From Ischnura elegans (lineage: Eukaryota; Arthropoda; Insecta; Odonata; Coenagrionidae): DNA of 64,000 bases. Below the pieces are notes generated by a model. That model worked only from the letters and a program-made list of their open reading frames with translations. It did no database searches and was not told where the DNA came from. How positions within the stretch are numbered: position 1 is the first letter of the stretch; every line of letters starts with the position of its first letter. The stretch is taken from assembly GCF_921293095.1 (NCBI RefSeq), contig NC_060246.1, positions 15,022,001 through 15,086,000 of the forward strand, in the 5' to 3' direction. A program made the position numbers and the translations under genes. Shown piece by piece: positions 1 through 11,963 of the stretch.

Positions 1-149
1 AACTTTTATGATGGTAGACTAGTTTCAGATCACCTGCATCATGGGATTTTCCAAGATTTTGAGTAATAATCTTAGTTTATTTCCCTTACCTCCATAATTC
101 TGTCCATTAATATGTGTACTCCAGACCAAAATACTTACATTTGTTGATA

Positions 150-1215
150 GCAACGACAACTCCCTCGTTCACACTAAATTACAAATGCCATAATTCACAC
201 AAAAATAGTCACTTACTTATGCTAACTCATTCACACTTAATTATGGCGTTTCGTTCGTACTAAAAAGCACTCATGACACTAAATTAAAACCCTCGGTTAC
301 CCCGTGCATCAGCGACGTACTTCCCAAACCTACCTTCCCTTACCCCCTCCACCAAATAATACACCGCAATTCACGACACCACTTCTTTCACAAACTATCA
401 GCAATACATTGTATGCTTCACAGATTATGATTGATTCCATTGTCGAATTACAACAGGATGCGAAGGAGCTAAACACAATCAAACTAATTGCATCCAATAA
501 TGGGTACTCCGAATGTCCCCCCTTTCTCCACCTCCACTCTACCACCCCTCTAACGCCTTCAAGGGTATAAATTCTATGTAATGATACTTGTAATTGCCAG
601 ATGATGATACGCTGTATCGAAACCGGTCGCAAATATATTTTATTTTGTGAAACAGCTAAGTCTATTCTTAACCTTTGTGCATTAAATACTCTCATTCACA
701 CTTAATTATATACTCTCAGACACACAAAAAATTACTCCTATCACTTAAATACCACATACCATCAACCACACTAAACTACATCCTCACATCACACTAAATT
801 AAGTACACTCTTTCAAACCAATAAATATATAATATCATCTTCCAAATTGCATTCACACTTTAATGTACACTATATATCATAATAAAAACAGTATCATCGC
901 ACTATATTACGTGCTCGCATTCACACTAAATATATATATACTCTGATCACACTAACCTACGTATACTCATTCACACTTAATTTAATCTCATTCACACTAA
1001 TTAATAGAACAAATCGCCCTAGATTACATACACTAAAATATAAAATATCATGTCAATCATTTAAATGCAGTGATTCACAATTAACCATACATTCTAATAC
1101 ATACATAGCAACACTATCATCACCATAAGTTAAATGCTCTACTTCGTAATAACAAATACAATGTCACGTTGAAAACTTTCTTACATTCACATTCACACTA
1201 CATTACATATTTACA
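150..1215. repeat. Degenerate CATTCACAC minisatellite, block 1
   Basis: The core CATTCACAC followed by TAAATTA-like sequence recurs at irregular spacing, for example around 222, 695, 735, 920, 968, 990 and 1190. Copies differ by substitutions and by spacer length, so this is an old, decayed array. The family continues in a denser block starting near 2515. No coding function is suggested. Confidence 0.75.
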
Positions 1216-2514
1216 TTCATAGCAAACCCTTAAGAAAAATCTACATTGGTTGAGGCTAATGTGCAAAATAAAAATACGAACTTTTGAAATTTATTTCAAA
1301 GAGAAACGCAAAACCATTTATTCGATAAAAAAAGTAAAATAAAATGAAATTTACAATGTCTAGAAATTAAACAATGAAAAAACGTTTCCGTAAATTATAA
1401 AATATAATGTGTACTGTAGAATTCTTATTTCTCACTCAAACAAATAAAATTGGCAGATTTTGAAAGTTATGCGTGGTAGAATATTTTATATATATTCTAT
1501 TGGAAATAGCAAGACCTAAACATTAACAGAAAAATAAAAATACAATTTTTCAGCCGAGCAGATTTAGAAAATAGATTTTTAAAATCATTGTCTCCCTTGC
1601 AATACATGCATAAATACAAATTTTGAAATCAGATATAGGCGCACCATTGATTCATATTGATAAAAACAAGGAAAAAACTGACTATTGAATGATACCAAGT
1701 CCATAGATTTTTGTCGACTAACATAATCAGTTAAAAGTAGACTATTTTTGATTATTTATTACTCAAATAAACCCATGATTTAAGTGGATGATTACTACAA
1801 TAAATTATGGCTCTTTTATTATGTTTAATTGAAGGTAATATGATGCAAAATCAAACAGAAAAATAACCAAGCAATGCTTCGGTAAGCCTTACATAGTATA
1901 AATGGTTAGTTTTAAATTTTTTTTCGCCGAAGCGAATGAAGTGAAGAAACTCTCGAGGTGAAATATTATAGTAAATCATATAATTTTATTGGAATTTTCA
2001 AGGTTTACATAAAAAATTGGTTGGACATTGAATTGAAGTACATTAAGTGACGGGCTATTTTAACAAGTGGAGAAAGAAATTAAATTGAAACAAAAAAAAC
2101 TGAACCACTTACAATTGTGAACAATAGAAATAAATGCGTACACACTCCGATACAAAAGTCACCAACTGCATTAGCCAGCGGAAAGCCATGCGTATTAGTT
2201 CACCGGTTTCACATTTTGAAACCATAAATGTAGTTTGCAAGAAATCAAAGAATTCGGCAAGTTCTGTGAAAGAAAAATTAGCATGAAAAGCTGCCGAGCA
2301 AAATTTCGAAAGTTTGTTTTGAATCACCATGGTAACCTCGTTGGAACATGACTTTCCGCTGTTACACCCCCTCTCCACGTTGAGGACGCAGTTGGATTTG
2401 AGGGGGACATGCACTACTCTACCATCTACTGTCTACGCTACCCAAGATCTACGATAAAAAAACAAGCACTACTTCAGCCATCCCATAACATGGCTTCCTC
2501 CAATGAAAAATAAA
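1216..2514. other. AT-rich spacer between the two minisatellite blocks
   Basis: I see no CATTCACAC units, no recognisable coding sequence and no clear inverted repeats here. An open frame at 2109-2414 on the minus strand has no recognisable domain and looks like chance. Confidence 0.5.
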
Positions 2515-3630
2515 TGGCACTTTCATTCACACCAAATATATTAAACCTTCATTCACACATTACGTAACACAAGGTCATTCGCAATATAAACATCACACCA
2601 TCATTCACGCACATATATCGATAAAAACGCTTAATTATAATAAATAATCCCCTCTCATTCACACTCAATAACACATCCTCACTCACACTAAAGTTAAGAA
2701 CTAAAATCGCACTTCCATTAATATCTCATTCACACCAAATATCATACCATCATTCACACGAATAAAATACCTCATTCACTCTAAATATCATACCATCATC
2801 CACACGAATAAAATACCGCATTCAGACTACATAATATAGCCTTATACACTCGAAAAAATATACATCATTCACACGAAATAACATATATCATTCACACTAA
2901 ATCATATAACCTCATTCACACGAAATAGCATACACCATTCACATCATATAACATTCCACATTCACGCGAAAAACATACCTCATTCACACATATAATCAGA
3001 TCCGTCATTCACACGAAATAACATACTCATTCAGACTAAATAATATACCCTCATTCACACGAAATAGCATACACCATTCACATCATATAACATTCCACAT
3101 TCACGCGAAAAACATACTTCATTCACACAAAAAAATCATAGCTCATTCACACGAAAAAAATACCTCAATCACACGAATTAACATACGTCATTCACACCAT
3201 AGCATACCTAATACACATCATATAATATTTCACATTCACACATAATAACATGCCTCATTCACTAGAATTAGCATACCTCATTCATACGAAATACCTAATT
3301 CACTTCTCATAACATTCAACATTAACACGAAATAGCATACCTTAAATGCACTACATATAATATTCCACAATCACACGAAAGAGCATACATCATTCACACA
3401 AAAATAGCATACCTCGAATTCACACGAAAGAGCATACCTCATTCACACGAAGTAATGCACTTCACACAAAGTAACGACGCCATTCACAATTAATAACACG
3501 CACTCATTCTCCATTAAGCACGTTCTCTAACGAACACTGACTAAATTACTCTCATACAAATATACTAAATACCATTCTCACATTCACACTTGATCTCATT
3601 TTCATACACTAACTTAATCTCATTCACTCA
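2515..3630. repeat. CATTCACACGAAATA minisatellite, block 2, with higher-order repeat
   Basis: About 40 degenerate units of roughly 24-30 bp follow the pattern CTCATTCACACGAAATAACA. A stretch of about 70 bp covering three units occurs almost unchanged at about 2910-2978 and 3050-3119. This gives a higher-order period near 140 bp and means some expansion was by multi-unit duplication. The sequence is purine/pyrimidine-skewed, AT-rich and non-coding. Confidence 0.85.
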
Positions 3631-6600
3631 TTGAAACACAAATTAAATCAAATTCATCAAGAAATACAAAAGGCACATATGCAATCGAAATACGAAACAA
3701 AATATAATCTAAATCTTCAGGCTTCGGATCGCCATTCTTCATCTCTTGAATCTTCATTGGGTCATATGTTCCTATATTGTCTTCATCTCTTGACTCTTCA
3801 GTTCTTCAGTTCTCGATCTACACAATTCGTTTCCTTCTTCATAATTGCTGAGTTCCTGAATCACTTCAATTGGTCAATGTAGAGGCGTTCCACGTTTATT
3901 TCAATCCTAAAGCTGCTTCTTCAATGTCCAACATTGCAAGCTGCCTCCCTTTCTCCCCCTGGTGATAAAACAAATTATCCAATGTACTCATCCATGAGAA
4001 AGAAAGGTCACCTAGTACGGCGCAAAAGTTATTATTCTTGAAATAACCAAATGGTAAAGAATAAGAACATAATTGTAAATAAAAAAGGATTTGACTCAAA
4101 TGATTAAGTTCTATAAATAAACGAATTGGATGTCAAAATTGAAAACATTTATTCCGGGTAGTTGCTGAATTTTAGGTTCCTGCTTAAAGTATATGATATC
4201 TAAAAATATTAATTTTATGATTCTTGAAAACACAAGAAAAACGGAAACAAGGGTAAAAAAATGAACGAAAATCATTTGAAGAAACTAATTTCCATCTAAT
4301 GGGGCTTGCAGGATATCTTTTAGGAAACGTAAAAGAAATATTCTCAGGATTAAATAGAAATGGATTGTACAATGATAGGGGAAAATTCAGCTATAATATT
4401 CATCGATTCGCCTAGACTTTAGGGTTCATATAGTGAAGTAGAAAATAAAATTGACGCATGCAAGGATTAACTGACATCTTTAAAGTTTGAAAAAATAAAT
4501 AATTTGCTATTTTCAAAGAAGTAAACCAACAAAAATGTAGCGTACCGATTGGAAAAATTAAGATTCATTGATACACAGTGGTAAAGTATGATAATCAATG
4601 CAATCTTATGATAATATTACAAAAAAATCAAAGTGCACCAAAAAAACGTAGAAAACAAAAGAATGCGAACATCACGATACTTCCAAATTCACCTATAGTC
4701 ACGTAGATTGCGCAGTAGTAAATTGAAGCAAATAAGATTTTGTGCACGAAAAATCATTTCTTCCTTAGAAAACAAGTCATAAATCATCATCTTGGATGAA
4801 ACGGATATGAAAGATACGACTTTTATGGAAATAAATATTAATTTTTATTGTCCAACTACTGTGTAATTATTAATTTTATTAGTTAAAAACTTCTGAATAC
4901 CATTATCAATGCACGTAAAAATTTAGATTTTGCCAAAAATTAGATGAAGTGATAGGCGTTGTTAGATATTTTCCTGTCCAATATTTTGCGAGATAATATT
5001 AAATTTTATAAGGTTTTTAGAGTTACATCGTATCTGCTCCCGTCATGTGTTTTCAAAAAATTAATGGGGACATCCCATTTTTATACATGAAATTAGGTCC
5101 ATTTATGGCTACAACGAAATTTTTTCTCAACCACAGCAAAAATCTATCTATGAGCACCTCAAATTATCTATTCCGATAACAACTAGACTTTTCGGTCAGG
5201 CACTCCAAAGAGTTCAATTCTCCAGATCAAATTATAATCACGTATACATTTTTTGTCATTCTAATTTCACAAAGCTGGAAGTAATACTCGTACGACTGGA
5301 CAACATTTGATAACTTTCTGCCGAAAACGGAGGAGGAAAGGCTATAACATCACTTGCGACAATGTTTTTGTGAAAATTATTCTTTTTTTTATTTATGATA
5401 CATCGAAGGGAAAATGTAAAGAAATCAGAAGAGCATGCAGCGAACTGGATGAGCTATCTGTAAATGCTGCCGATCTTATTTTTTAAAAGTATGGAAAAAA
5501 CTGAGAAAAAATGGAGCATTTTAATGAAAATTCGTACGTTTCATGGTTCAATGCTAATTTTCATCAGCAATTGATTCAACTGACAGAGTTATTACCAAAC
5601 TTATGTTGGGCTGAATTTCGGACATCCACCCTGGCTGAATGAAAAATACTGAAATTAACGGTAAGCGTAAGGGATACTGCAAAGGAGTTGGAGAGATCGG
5701 AATAATGATTTATTTTTTAAATATTGATGCATCATTAATTAATTCTACTTTCCATGCACTCTAAAAGAAACGAAAAAAATTGAAGAAATGATTGAGTCTC
5801 CGAAAAAAATCCGTTTTTGCCAGCAGTACTTAGTCTCATTCCAAAGGCAGCAGATCAATTGCAATATACCACCACGAGCAAGTGTAAGAAAAATAATATT
5901 ACTGCATGAAACGAGAATAAAAGTATCTTATTTCACTTTGTTAAAGATATTCACATAGCACACTTTTAAAATAATTAACGGACACACAGAAAAAGCGTAA
6001 TAGAATGATTTTCTTACCTTTTGGCGTGGTGTCAGTACAGTATAACATTCCAGATAAGCGCCATTTTTCCTCCAGCTAACTCCATAATCAGCTGCGATGA
6101 CTTGTAGCTGATGAGAGAGAAACGGGAATTGATTTAATATCCGTGTAAAAATTGAAAATTGAAAAGGTGTATGTAAAAGTGATTTAAAGTCATTTCCAAT
6201 TAATAGTTAGTTTGAGTAGTCAACAGGATAAGTGTTATCTACGCGTACAAAGTATTCAAATATATATACAAAAATTAAAAAAAATTATATTCCGAAAAAT
6301 ATAAACTTTTGGAATTTCTTAAGGAAAGAGTCGATTTCATAAATAAGGAAAGGAAATAAATCACGAATATGAATAAATGATTGCACAGACTAATGCAGAG
6401 GTTGAGCATTCAAAAAAGGCTTCAAAAAAATAAAAAAAACTGATCATGACGTATACGTGTGACCCGAGGAAAAAAGATCTTTAAACAAAAGGAATTCATT
6501 TAAATTCATTATTAAGCTCAGAAAATATAAGATGTAATGTATCATGTAATAGACGCAGCAATAGCTAGGGATGGATACGATATTCAAAATAGTATAAAAT

Positions 6601-7070
6601 GCATTACAAATTTTAAAAAATATACATAAACTCAATTGGATACATTAAAAAAGCATAAAAATTGAAAATTTTAAAGGTTGTCGACAAATCATATTGAGTA
6701 CAATTGCATAAGATTTTGTAATTTTAGCGTCGATTTTTGGGTCAATCATGTTCAATTGGCACTCAATTGAAAAAATAGAGATAGATCACATGTGAATTGC
6801 TTAACAAATTGGGGATCTTAATAGTTCATGGGAGAAATTATAAATATTACTGGTACACAAAACATTATAATATTAACCTGACGATGAGATAAAATATATA
6901 ACCAAAACACCATCTGACAGAGAAATAGATAATCATATTTTAAAATTTATTCTTACCGATTTCCATGAGAAGAAATTCCTGGTTAATTTATCTTCTAATC
7001 ATTTTTCAGTTAACTGATGTCTCAATCTTCAGCAGTATTCATATATTCGGCCAAGGGAATATTTTCAGGC
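3631..7070. other. AT-rich stretch with no recognised feature
   Basis: The only open frames are short and AT-driven. I found no domains, terminal inverted repeats or tandem structure on either strand. Confidence 0.5.
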
Positions 7071-7103
7071 TATGAAGAGCGGGTTAGTACATAGAAGGAC
7101 AAT

Positions 7104-7325
7104 AAAAAACCCTTCCCCCAAGAAATCACATACGCCCCACTACAATGCACGGGAAATCACCATGACACAAGGAGGAAATGACTTTTCCATCCAAGTGACA
7201 CAGTTTCATCCCCTCGTAATGCAATGGTTTACAGCGAATGCAAAACCTTGGTTCGACACAAAAAATACTAAAATTAACGCAAGCTAAATATCCTAGCCTT
7301 ACTCGACGCTATTATTCATAGCCAT
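7104..7325. repeat. Direct repeat, copy 1 (about 220 bp)
   Basis: This copy matches 7428-7640 closely. Both start at a CCCTTCCCCCAAG motif, pass through CATGACACAAGGAGGAAATG and CCCTCGTAATGCAATGG, and end near a CCTTACTCGACGC motif followed by a GGCCCAAAA stretch. Small indels separate the copies. An open frame over this copy (7072-7287) is not kept in the second copy, so I treat it as non-coding. Confidence 0.85.
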
Positions 7326-7427
7326 AATGGCCCAAAAGCTAACCTAGTTGTGAAGCTGGGGTCCTCTTCACGTGAAGTTCTGATGACCTAGAGCCTGGGG
7401 AGAGAGGGAGAGAATACATACAAGGAA

Positions 7428-7640
7428 AATAAATGACCCTTCCCCCAAGGAATCGCATACGCCCCACTACAATACACGGGAAATCACCATGACACAAGGA
7501 GGAAATGACCACTTTTTCATCCAAGTGACACGTTTCATCCCCTCGTAATGCAATGGTTTACAGCGAATGCCAAACCTTGGTTCGATCCAAAAAAAATCCT
7601 AGCCTTACTCGACGCAATGATCACGGCCCTAAAGGCCCAA
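7428..7640. repeat. Direct repeat, copy 2 (about 210 bp)
   Basis: Partner of 7104-7325, separated from it by about 100 bp of unrelated sequence. Divergence is low, mainly a 2-bp insertion near 7510 and a deletion of about 20 bp before the CCTAGCCTTACTC motif. The pair may be a local duplication or two copies of a short dispersed repeat. Confidence 0.85.
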
Positions 7641-7859
7641 AATCAAATCTAATTCCTTCGTTTTCTTCTTAGCGATGTCCTCTTCTTTTGTTGTCTTCTT
7701 TATTCTCCTCCTAAATTTGGAGGACACACGAATCACTCCAATCCGTTCGCCGTTCGTTCGATCAAAACGCAATTTTCGCTCAATCGCGCAACGCATTCGA
7801 TAAAACGCAATGTACGCACACATTTCGTATCGCTTTTTTTCTTCGAGATCTCATCGTTG

Positions 7860-9000
7860 TATTCTCTCTTCCATCCTGTAACAGAGCCGATTAGTGCAAA
7901 TCAACATGAAATACAAGTATATTTGTCACCCAAAAATGCATCGCAAAACAAAAAAACATATTCACACACTAAAAATTACTCAAGAAGGTACCATTATCCT
8001 TGCCAACATAAGTTTTTTATTTTAGGCCTCGTTTGTTTTACACTTTGGTACCTTTTCGTATTTTTGGCACCTTTTGTAAATGTTAAATTTTTTCACTATG
8101 CCGTTTTGTGAACTTTCCGTTCACGAGAATTCTCATAAGAGGATCCATTTACTGTATGGGTCTATAACCATATAATAACCTCATCGGTTCTGATTTTACG
8201 AAGAGCTAAATTTAACTCATACCCCATAATACCAAGTCGTTCCTCTTATAATAAATATCTGAGGGAGAGACTTCATTTTACCATCATACCGTGGTATATA
8301 CCAACTATTTTATATTATACCATGTTATTATTTTTGCATTTTATGCCTTGTTTTTTTACACTTTGGTACCTTTTGGTATTTGTTACGCCTTTTGTAATTG
8401 TGAATTTTTTTACCATGTCCATTTGCGATCTTTCTGTTCACGAGAATTCTCATGACAATACCCATTTTCTTTACGAGTCTACACCACATAACCTCATTTG
8501 ATGCGATTTTACCAAGAGCTGAATTCAACTCATACCCTATTACACCAGTTCGCAACTCTTATTAAAAATATTAAAGAGAAGCCATATTTGTAACCTTCAT
8601 GTCTTGATATGTACATCATTCTGTAATGGAGCTGGTTAGTGCACAGATATGTAAAAATCAAATTCGAAGTCACCCAAAAACTGCACCATAAAAACAAATA
8701 AATCATAATCACACACAAAAATATGCTCAACATGGTACCTTTATCCGTCCCAACTTAAGTATTGTATTTTTGGCCTATTTTATTTGCAACTTTTGATACC
8801 TTTTGTATTTATGGCGCCTTTTTAATATTTCACTCTTTTCACCATGTGGTTTTGTGAACATTCCGTTCACGAGAATTCTCATAATAAGACCCATTCACAA
8901 TATGGGTCTATAACCTTATGATAACCTCATCGGATCCGATTTCAATCAAGAGCTGAACTCAACTCATACCTCATAATACCAAGTCCTCCCTCTTGAATTA
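7860..9000. repeat. Three-copy imperfect tandem repeat, unit about 310-430 bp
   Basis: The landmark GTTCACGAGAATTCTCAT occurs at about 8121, 8436 and 8865. After it, every copy runs through GGGTCTATAACC-like, ATAACCTCAT, AAGAGCTGAA-like and CTCATACCCC-like blocks. Another landmark (CTGTAAC/TGGAGC followed by TTAGTGCA) opens the first and last copies at about 7875 and 8618 and is missing from the middle copy, which is shorter. Each unit is rich in TTTTGGTACCTTTT-like motifs. I see no coding sequence. Confidence 0.8.
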
Positions 9001-9599
9001 CTTTGCTCATCACTGAAAACCTCTTCTTGATAGGAGATCCATCAGCCGCAAACACGCCTTCCGTTGTCATAGAAACATCTTGTATCATCTTGATTGTGTC
9101 AGCTTTCTTATTGCTTAAGATAACCGCACGATCTCTTAACTCCTGGTAAACGGCTGTCTTTGTTCACCCTGAAATAAATAAGAAGTCATATTGTAATTTT
9201 GAAATTTATTTTTAACCTATCGGTGAATATCAATATTAATCAATACATTTGAGTTATATGCCAATTGTTATTGCCATTTCATGCTAGTTATTCACATATC
9301 AATTTGTTTTCAATATTTGTTATGCGTTCTCGTAATTTTAATCAACTAAATAGATTGCTGTAATCCATCAAACGACGGAAATAGTCAGGACAATGAAGGA
9401 TGTGTTCAACGCCCCTTGCATAAATATTTCATCTGTTTCCGATTAAAATTAAATTTTCAACAAAAATTTTAATGAAATGCGGTGATAAAAGATTAATAGC
9501 ACACATATTTACAATTGTTGTGAAAGGTTTCTTAGGGAAAATGAAGGTTTACTCTAGGATTTGTAAAAAAAGATATTACCGTAAGTATTTAAAGAGAGA

Positions 9600-9720
9600 C
9601 ATACGGGTGTATGCCGCGTGATGGAATGATAAATGGCCCAAACGCACAGTGGGCTAGAACCGATAAAAAATTTGGCCAAAATCTCAAAATCGATTGTTTT
9701 GAAGTGAGTGTAAATTGAGT
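9600..9720. repeat. Dispersed repeat, copy 1 (pair with 10655)
   Basis: The sequence around GTGTATGCCGCGTGA, followed by a GGCCCAAACGCACAGTGG-type block and CTCGAAATCGA-type block, is shared with 10655-10765. A weaker match of the CACAGTGG portion lies on the minus strand near 27672-27702. The ends of the repeat and its class are not clear. It flanks a LINE fragment on both sides (9905-10330). Confidence 0.6.
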
Positions 9721-9904
9721 GTACATATAGGTAAATTCATCCTCATGCAGTGGTTTCGTTAATAGTGTTATTGAAAAAAGCTGTTATACCATCTTAATTA
9801 ACACTCCTTCACCTCCCATTTGAAGGGTTTCTAAAGATTTTTTCATCATTCGTCATTTCAATTAATTAATTTACTTAACATCTGAGTAACACTGTCTGTA
9901 CACC

Positions 9905-10330
9905 CGTAGCAGTTTTTTTGACTAACCGCGCAGCTTTCCTTTGTATTTTATTCAGTTCGTGGATTATATCTTTCAGCACCGGATCCCATGTGATATCGCT
10001 GCATATTCAAGGTGCGGTCGGACGAGAGCGAAATAGCACCTTCCTTTTACTTTCTCATCCGAAAATCTTCCCACAATACACTTGACGAAACCTGATTTCT
10101 TCAGGGCTGTGCCGCAAATATTCTTTCTATGTGTTCCCCACGAGAGGTTCGAGGTTATCTTAACTTCTAGGTACTTCATTTCGTCTGTTGCTTTTATGTC
10201 AACACCATCCACAGCATGCACATGGTTATCGTTGGACGAATTCGCAAGAAATGTACCACCATGCATTTGATCAGATTAAGTTCGAGTCCCTACTCTTCAC
10301 TCCACAAATAAACGTTGTTAGGAAAAATCT
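9905..10330 (-). pseudogene. Non-LTR retrotransposon, C-terminal reverse transcriptase fragment
   Basis: Reading the minus strand from about 10330, a frameshifted protein shows the region that follows the RT catalytic core. The order is GLELNLIKC, then a YLEVKITSNLSWGTH motif, NICGTALKKSGFVK, the FSDEKVKGRCYFALVRPHLE block, a shifted WDP, and ELNKIQRKAARLVK. This matches Jockey/CR1-like LINE proteins by memory of the family. The catalytic YADD part is absent, so this is a 5'-truncated dead copy. At least one frameshift lies near the HLEYAAI to WDP junction (about 10000). The same family appears on the plus strand at 35180-35725. Confidence 0.85.
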
Positions 10331-10654
10331 TCTACAGCAAATCTTTTAGAATTTAATAAAGTAATTACAGTAATGTTATTGTATTGCAGACCATAGAAAT
10401 AGCCTTAATTTTCCCTAAGAAATCTTCCAAAAACACAGTGAAAAAAATTGTATTCCTTATTATTACATAGCATACAGGATAGTATACTATTTATGTTTCA
10501 ATTATCACGTGTCGTCAAAGCTTTGAAAATGGAATGATAATAAGGATTCATAATTTTTTGCAATGGGGAGATGAATTACACGTCGACTATTATAAATTGC
10601 CTCCGGTAATTTCTTGATTAAAAGCTTTCTTAGCTCACGGTGATTAAAGATAGA

Positions 10655-10765
10655 CAGATGGACGTGTATGCCGCGTGAAGTAAATGGTAAATGGTCCTCA
10701 GACGGACAGTGGCCTAGAATCGAAAAAAGCTGGCCCTAACCTCGAAATCGACGCAAAACCTTATT
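10655..10765. repeat. Dispersed repeat, copy 2
   Basis: Partner of 9600-9720: GTGTATGCCGCGTGA, then GGACAGTGGCCTAGAATCG, then CTCGAAATCGACG. Downstream open frames (10684-10996) overlap in different frames and have no recognisable domain, so they are not called. Confidence 0.6.
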
Positions 10766-11079
10766 ATGCAATCGCTGGGCACTGCAAGAGGTGCAACGAA
10801 AGGCTTTCTTTCTTTGAGTGCATTCCATACACTACTACGGATAATGGACGTGAATCGTGTGCTTCAAGTAGGGAAACGGATTCTTTTATTAACAAAAAAA
10901 AAACTCTTTCAGGCAAGGGCCGTCGATGATCAATGGCCTCCACTTCCTAACCTCTCATACGTATTGAAAGGCCTGCTGACAACGATCGTTTTATAGTAAT
11001 GTACCAAATACCAATTCAAGAGTAAATGCATTTGACATATTGTGCAGCTTAGGAATGATGACGGCACAACATATTGACC

Positions 11080-11255
11080 TAGTAAGTAACGAGGAGGTGT
11101 AAAGAAAAGTTGGAGAAAATAGAAATATTCTAAAAAGCCCTCAGACACATCAATAGGTATGATGTCCTAGTGAAGACAACTGTGGAATGGCAATTGGAAG
11201 GATTGAAAAGCAAAGGACGGCCCCTAATGAATTACAAAAGACAAGTAAGACTAAT
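11080..11255 (+). pseudogene. Possible LINE C-terminal tail remnant
   Basis: Across two frames with an internal stop, the plus strand reads NEEV, KVGENRNIL, and then LEGLKSKGRPLMNYKRQV. In RTE/CR1-type LINEs a block like NEEVL...VGE.R.LL...EGK..RGRPR precedes the C-terminus. The order and spacing fit that arrangement, but the match is short. It could be chance. Confidence 0.4.
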
Positions 11256-11630
11256 ACCACACCCCAACACGCTCACCAAATACCAATTCGTAAACATATA
11301 CAAACAACAAAGCATGATGAATCACCAACAAGGTTACAAAAGAGTATATTACGCAGGGCGTAAAGAAAGGTTGGGTCATTCATGGCTGCCTCCTTTGAGA
11401 AAGGTTGAACACATTGCAACGGTGAGAAGGAGGGCAAGTATGTAACTCTGTTTTCTCCGAAAATGGGAGAAAGGAGATTCGTGAAGCGCCTACGCGAGAA
11501 ATGTCGCCCGCACCAAGTCTCTAGCGCGTCCCGCCGGAGAAAGGAGACAATTTGTCGCCTTCGGAGAATACTAGTCTCCCAACCCAAGTCTGTTACCCCC
11601 CTAAAGCGCCTTCCGGCGCCCCAGACGGCA

Positions 11631-11945
11631 GTCAAAATCCTTGCAAAAGTTTACAGTTTTAAACAGAGACTCGTCCGAGAAGCTATTGTAATATCCAAGG
11701 AAGAAAAGAACAATTTTAACAGGGATACCGGCATTAAAATTAGCCGTACTTGGCATCCCGTAGTGGGAAAAACAATCAGCAACCCCCCCCCCCCAAACTC
11801 TCGCTCCCCTCCCCCCACCAACTGACACAGATACCTATATAAAAGATTTTAAATTCTCTCATCTCTTCATAATCCCTTGAAAAAGCGATCAGCATCTGTC
11901 GGGAAACGTTGGGGCCACCCAAAGAATTGACGCGGCGACATAGCC
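11631..11945 (+). repeat. 5' partial copy of the PLE 3' end (pLTR-like)
   Basis: This segment repeats, with about 90% identity by eye, the last 300 bp of the Penelope-like element at 18541-18838. It includes the coding tail with FKQRLVREAI and SKEEKNNFNR and ends at CACCCAAAGAATTGA. Here it sits just upstream of the PLE's own ORF start at about 11964. PLEs are known for partial tandem copies, where the 3' part of one unit precedes the 5' end of the next (called pseudo-LTR). This is that arrangement. Confidence 0.85.
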
Positions 11946-11963
11946 CATAAGTTTCTAATCATA

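Noticed and set aside
2109-2414. 101-codon open frame on the minus strand
   Set aside because: No recognisable domain, not near other coding signals, and overlapping a stretch with no splice context.
150-3630. CRISPR-like spaced repeats
   Set aside because: Units are degenerate, spacing is irregular, there is no leader or cas gene, and the genome is eukaryotic. It is a minisatellite.
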